Assembly: GCA_016840095.1 (NCBI GenBank)
Contig: JAEOSZ010000006.1
Span: forward strand, 29,200 to 93,199
Length of the DNA: 64,000 nucleotides
Direction of reading: 5' to 3'
Origin: Candidatus Heimdallarchaeota archaeon
Lineage (GTDB): Archaea; Asgardarchaeota; Heimdallarchaeia; Heimdallarchaeales; Heimdallarchaeaceae
Shown here: in pieces, positions 60,745 to 64,000 of the stretch
Position numbering within the stretch: position 1 is the stretch's first letter
Layout of the letters: each line of letters begins with the position of its first letter
Translations under genes and position numbers: made by a program
Notes under the pieces: generated by a model
Told to the model about the DNA's origin: nothing
What the model saw: the letters and a program-made list of their open reading frames with translations, nothing else
Databases searched by the model: none

Positions 60745-61694
60745 CTTATTATCTTCTCAAATTCTTTTGGATTTATTTTTGACCCACTTATAATAAGCAC
60801 AACTATGAATCCTTTAAATTTCTTAATTTGTTTAATAAATGAAGCTATTGTCAAAGCTCCTGCGCCTTCAACAATCATCTTATGTTCTTCATAAAGTAAT
60901 TTTAAGGCGTTCTTTATTTCTTCTTCAGAAACCAAGATATAGTCATCAACATAATTCTGACATAAATTAAAAGTAATTGAGTCTGGTTCAATTCCCCCAG
61001 CTGTACCATCAGATAAAGTTGGTTTTGATTCATAATCAATAATCTTACCAGCTTTGATAGATTCATACATTACTGGAGAATTTTCTGGTTGGCATCCAAT
61101 TATCTTAATCTCAGGGAACTTGCTTTTTAGATATCCTGAAATTCCTGAAATAAGCCCCCCTCCTCCAATTGGTATTAGAACACAATCTACTTTTTCAACC
61201 TGTTCTTCAATTTCCATGCCAATAGTTCCTTGACCAGCAATGATTTTTAGATCGTTATAAGGAGAAATGAAATCCAATTCATTGTTTTTAGCATATGTTC
61301 TTGCAAAGGTTTCTGCTTGAACACAATCAGTTCCATACAATTCAATGTTTATTTTTTGTTCTTTTAAAGCTTTAATTTTAACTGGTGAGGCATTTTCTGG
61401 CAGAAAAATCTTACCTATTAAACCCAATTTAGCTATTCCATATGCAAAAGCTGCACCATGATTTCCAGACGAAGCAGTTACAAAATCACGTTTATTCTGA
61501 TTGTTGCTAAGATAAATCAAGCTGTTCATAGCTCCTCTAATTTTAAAGGAACTAGTTTCTTGTTGATTTTCTAGTTTTAGATATACTTTACACTCACCCA
61601 AACCACTTAATATTGAGGAATATTCTACGGGAGTTCTTTTTATGTAGGGTCTAATTCTCTCCTCTGCTTCCATTATTTCCTTAAGTATATCCAT
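60741..61694 (-). CDS. Threonine/serine dehydratase (PLP fold-type II)
   Basis: 317 residues. PLP lysine in SSFKIRGAMNSL, phosphate and substrate loop ASSGNHGAAFAYG, and the glycine loop IGGGGLISGISGYL. The C-terminus lacks an ACT regulatory domain, so it is the short catabolic type or serine racemase-like. It should deaminate threonine to 2-oxobutanoate and/or serine to pyruvate. Serine/threonine specificity is not certain. Confidence 0.9.
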   Translation of the reverse strand: MDILKEIMEAEERIRPYIKRTPVEYSSILSGLGECKVYLKLENQQETSSFKIRGAMNSLIYLSNNQNKRDFVTASSGNHGAAFAYGIAKLGLIGKIFLPENASPVKIKALKEQKINIELYGTDCVQAETFARTYAKNNELDFISPYNDLKIIAGQGTIGMEIEEQVEKVDCVLIPIGGGGLISGISGYLKSKFPEIKIIGCQPENSPVMYESIKAGKIIDYESKPTLSDGTAGGIEPDSITFNLCQNYVDDYILVSEEEIKNALKLLYEEHKMIVEGAGALTIASFIKQIKKFKGFIVVLIISGSKINPKEFEKIIS

Positions 61695-61754
61695 TTGTTT
61701 CCTGAGTCAATAACTTCCGATTTCTATTTAAATCTTAAAGTTTAATGATATTCA

Positions 61755-62594
61755 ATGGTTACAAATAATGATAATAATAATGATATAACTAAAGTGATAC
61801 TCCTGGGAACTGGAACACCCAAAGCTTTACCAGACAGATATGGTCCATCAACAGTTATATTGGTAAATAATACTCCATATGTATTTGATTTTGGTTCAGG
61901 AGTAGTTCGCAGGATGAGGGAAGCAAATATAGATTTAGAGTCTCTCACAACAGTATTCTTAACACATCTACACACAGATCACACTATAGGATATGCGGAT
62001 CTCATTTTTACAACTTGGGTTCTTAGGAGAAAAACTCAACTGAATGTTTATGGACCTCTAGGATTAGCTGACATGACAGAAAACATTCTTAGTGCTTACA
62101 AAGAGGATATCAGAGCAAGAATTGAGGGACTGGAACCAGCTAATAACACAGGATATAATGTTAAAGCCTTCGAAGTTGAACCTGGCTTAGTATATCAAGA
62201 TTCAAATATACAGGTTGAAGCATTTCCTGTCAAGCATGGTTTATTGAAAGCCTATGGATATAGAATCCAAACACCAGACAAAATCATAGTAATCTCAGGA
62301 GATACAGCACCATCTGAAGAACTAATTAATCATTATTCAGGTTGTGATATATTAATTCATGAAGTTTATTCAGCTGAAAGCTTTCTTGGTTTACCTCAAG
62401 TTTGGCAAAAATATCACAAAGAAATGCACACATCAACTTATGAGTTGGGAGAAATTGCTAGCAAGGTAAAACCTAAGCTTCTAGTTTTACATCATCAACT
62501 GTTTTGGGGAAGATCAGAAGAGGAATTAGTAGAAGAAATTAAAACAAAATATGATGGAGATATAGTTTCTGGTAAAGATTTAGACACTTTTTAG
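61755..62594 (+). CDS. Metallo-beta-lactamase fold hydrolase, RNase Z-like
   Basis: 279 residues. Motifs: VILLGTGTPKALPDRYGPSTVI, metal site FLTHLHTDHTIGYADL, FPVKHGLLKAYGYRIQT, ISGDTAPSEEL, IHEVYS and LLVLHHQL, in the order of RNase Z-type/arylsulfatase-like MBL enzymes. The exosite region typical of tRNase Z is not evident, so RNA cleavage is not assured; the substrate is unknown. Confidence 0.87.
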   Translation: MVTNNDNNNDITKVILLGTGTPKALPDRYGPSTVILVNNTPYVFDFGSGVVRRMREANIDLESLTTVFLTHLHTDHTIGYADLIFTTWVLRRKTQLNVYGPLGLADMTENILSAYKEDIRARIEGLEPANNTGYNVKAFEVEPGLVYQDSNIQVEAFPVKHGLLKAYGYRIQTPDKIIVISGDTAPSEELINHYSGCDILIHEVYSAESFLGLPQVWQKYHKEMHTSTYELGEIASKVKPKLLVLHHQLFWGRSEEELVEEIKTKYDGDIVSGKDLDTF

Positions 62595-62636
62595 ATTTCG
62601 AGAAAAGGTTTTTACTGTAAATATATATGATATCCT

Positions 62637-63734
62637 ATGGTAGTAAATTCATCAAATGATGTAAACCAAGATAGTAATTTAGTGAAAGAAGATACCAAGA
62701 AAACACAGCTCGAAAAGGGAACTAGATATCTTTCTATAGATGTTTTCAGGGGACTAGCTATAGTTGCAATGATTTTTGTAAATGTAATAGCACCCTTCGA
62801 CAAAGTCCCAGCTTGGTCCAAACATGCACTAGACTATGGTTTAACTTATGTTGATTTAGTTACTCCCTTTTTCATCTTTGCAATTGGATTGACATATACC
62901 TTGTCATTCAACCGGTATTATGAGAAAAATGGTTGGTTTCAAGCATTTTTGAGATTTATTCGAAGATATGCAGCTTTCTTCGGAATGGGTATGATTGGAA
63001 CAATGTTTCTATTTACAGATCAAGGAATCTTTGCTGGATGGGGTGTTTTGCAAGCAATAGGCTTAGCTGGTATTTTTACTTTGTTTTTCATAAAATTTCC
63101 AAGGACAATTCGATTTGTAATTGGTATTGGATTGCTTGTATTGTATCAGTATATTCTTACGATCAATGTTGGAATGCGAATTATTTCAACACCTCTAGGA
63201 GGAACAATTACCATGCCTTTAGGAGATTTGAATTTTTATGATGAACATGGAGGTCTCATTGGGGGGATTGGATTTTGCATTTTACTTCTCCTCTGTACAG
63301 CAATAATTGATGATTTCCGTAAAACAAACAAATGGTGGATATTAGGAATGGGGGGAATCTTTACAAGTGCAGGAATCATTTGGCATGTTATTTGGAAGTT
63401 TACTGATTGGCCACCTTTCGGAGGTATTTCTAAAGAGAGAGTAACTCCTTCATACATACTGCTTACAGTAGGTTTGGGGGCAATATTTTTCTGGTTGCTA
63501 TGGTTTATCTATGACAAACATCAACTAACGAAAAATAAGAGTATTCTACAACCAATTGGAAGAAATTCACTTTTTATTTACATTATTCATCCAATAATGA
63601 TAGGATTAACACAATTGATTCTACATTTAGATACTCATGCAGCACTTGTTATGTTCCTAGGATTTGTTAGTGTTGTTATTTTATGGACAGTATCGTTCCT
63701 TCTTGATAGGAAGAAGTTTTACATTGTAATTTGA
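62637..63734 (+). CDS. HGSNAT-like membrane acyltransferase
   Basis: 365 residues, about ten membrane helices. The opening RYLSIDVFRGLAIVAMIFVNVIAP and YVDLVTPFFIFAIGLTYTLSFNR match the heparan-alpha-glucosaminide N-acetyltransferase family (DUF5009/DUF1624 type), which passes acetyl groups across the membrane to an exterior sugar or polymer. A TATA-like AATATATATG about 15 bases upstream suggests a very short leader. Acetylation of a surface glycan is inferred. The cysteine synthase gene follows by 9 bases. Confidence 0.83.
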   Translation: MVVNSSNDVNQDSNLVKEDTKKTQLEKGTRYLSIDVFRGLAIVAMIFVNVIAPFDKVPAWSKHALDYGLTYVDLVTPFFIFAIGLTYTLSFNRYYEKNGWFQAFLRFIRRYAAFFGMGMIGTMFLFTDQGIFAGWGVLQAIGLAGIFTLFFIKFPRTIRFVIGIGLLVLYQYILTINVGMRIISTPLGGTITMPLGDLNFYDEHGGLIGGIGFCILLLLCTAIIDDFRKTNKWWILGMGGIFTSAGIIWHVIWKFTDWPPFGGISKERVTPSYILLTVGLGAIFFWLLWFIYDKHQLTKNKSILQPIGRNSLFIYIIHPIMIGLTQLILHLDTHAALVMFLGFVSVVILWTVSFLLDRKKFYIVI

Positions 63735-63743
63735 GGTTTGAAA

Positions 63744-64000
63744 ATGAAGGTAGTAAAAGATATAACACAGCTTATTGGAAATACACCTCTTTTGAGATTA
63801 GGAAGATTATTTCCAAACTCAGAGATTTATGGAAAATGTGAGTTCATGAATCCTCTAAGCGTTAAAGATAGACCTGTACTCCAAATTTTTGATGATGCTG
63901 AAGAACAAGGAAGAATTAAACCAGGAGATACAGTAATTGAATGTACTAGTGGAAATACAGGAATGGCAGTTTCTCTGATTGCAGCAATTAAAGGATATAG
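63744..64000 (+). CDS. Cysteine synthase, N-terminal part (runs off the right edge)
   Basis: 85 residues of a PLP fold-type II enzyme, absent from the ORF track because it is cut. The pattern DITQLIGNTPLLRLGRL ... NPLSVKDRP (PLP lysine) ... GDTVIECTSGNTGMAVSLIAA matches O-acetylserine or phosphoserine sulfhydrylase-type cysteine synthases. GAGGT lies 7 bases before the ATG. The ASN-type loop is TSGNTG as in the family. Confidence 0.9.
   Translation, partial: MKVVKDITQLIGNTPLLRLGRLFPNSEIYGKCEFMNPLSVKDRPVLQIFDDAEEQGRIKPGDTVIECTSGNTGMAVSLIAAIKGY

Overview
The window looks like chromosomal DNA of an AT-rich archaeon, most likely an Asgard archaeon. Archaeal markers are glycerol-1-phosphate dehydrogenase (EgsA), the KH/metallo-beta-lactamase factor aCPSF1, an archaeal-type uS19, eS26, TrmY, archaeal TrmI, Trm112, UPF0179, an MCT-1-like PUA protein, an A-type ATPase subunit E and a tRNA-Arg gene with a bulge-helix-bulge intron. 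TATA-like boxes, GGTGA-type ribosome binding sites and several leaderless-looking starts agree. The Asgard assignment is inferred from eukaryote-like proteins: a ribophorin I homologue with its cytosolic helical domain, a presenilin/SPP-type protease, a Yip1-like protein and an Arf-family-like pseudo-GTPase. Some housekeeping genes are of bacterial type (MetK, MutS, MutL, UvrB, UvrC), as is common in mesophilic archaea.

Layout. 0-5 kb (minus strand): a truncated membrane protein, a ribbon-helix-helix regulator, a hexapeptide acetyltransferase, an E1-like enzyme and the ribophorin I homologue. 5-10.7 kb (plus): deoC-mutS-mutL plus a small membrane protein. 10.7-18.4 kb: Trm112, a sugar nucleotidyltransferase, metK, a tight run with a split DUF1616 membrane system followed by a phosphoesterase and an HD hydrolase, then a long FKBP. 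18.4-25.2 kb: egsA, an NSUN RNA methyltransferase with a PUA partner, aCPSF1, MCT-1-like PUA protein, a winged-helix regulator and a divergent bactofilin-like gene with shared operator-like repeats. 25.2-31 kb (minus): carboxypeptidase Taq, enolase, ThiL-like kinase, zinc-ribbon Yip1 protein, a surface protein and tRNA-Arg.

31-43 kb: a coiled-coil protein, membrane proteins, ATPase subunit E, TrmI, an SDR enzyme, a cDPG-synthetase-like GTPase, TrmY, eS26, PadR, uS19, a presenilin-like protease, and a DUF4430 protein with an ECF S component (possibly a B12-type vitamin uptake pair). 43-53.4 kb: a DUF151 protein, a MacB/LolD-like ABC-FtsX transporter, a two-domain regulator, a surface protein, and uvrB-uvrC.

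54.2-60.1 kb holds the most interesting unit: five tightly packed co-directional genes encoding an Arf-like pseudo-GTPase, a MoxR-type AAA+ ATPase with a Cys/His insertion, a VWA protein with an intact MIDAS, a protein with a gluzincin-like but catalytically altered HxxxH/EG signature, and a HEAT-repeat protein. It is the best candidate for an undescribed system. The window ends with a Nudix hydrolase, a threonine/serine dehydratase, an RNase Z-like hydrolase, an HGSNAT-like membrane acyltransferase and a truncated cysteine synthase.

No CRISPR array, transposase, integrase or rRNA was seen. No intergenic gap exceeds about 300 bases. Function calls come from recognising motifs by eye; no database search was run.
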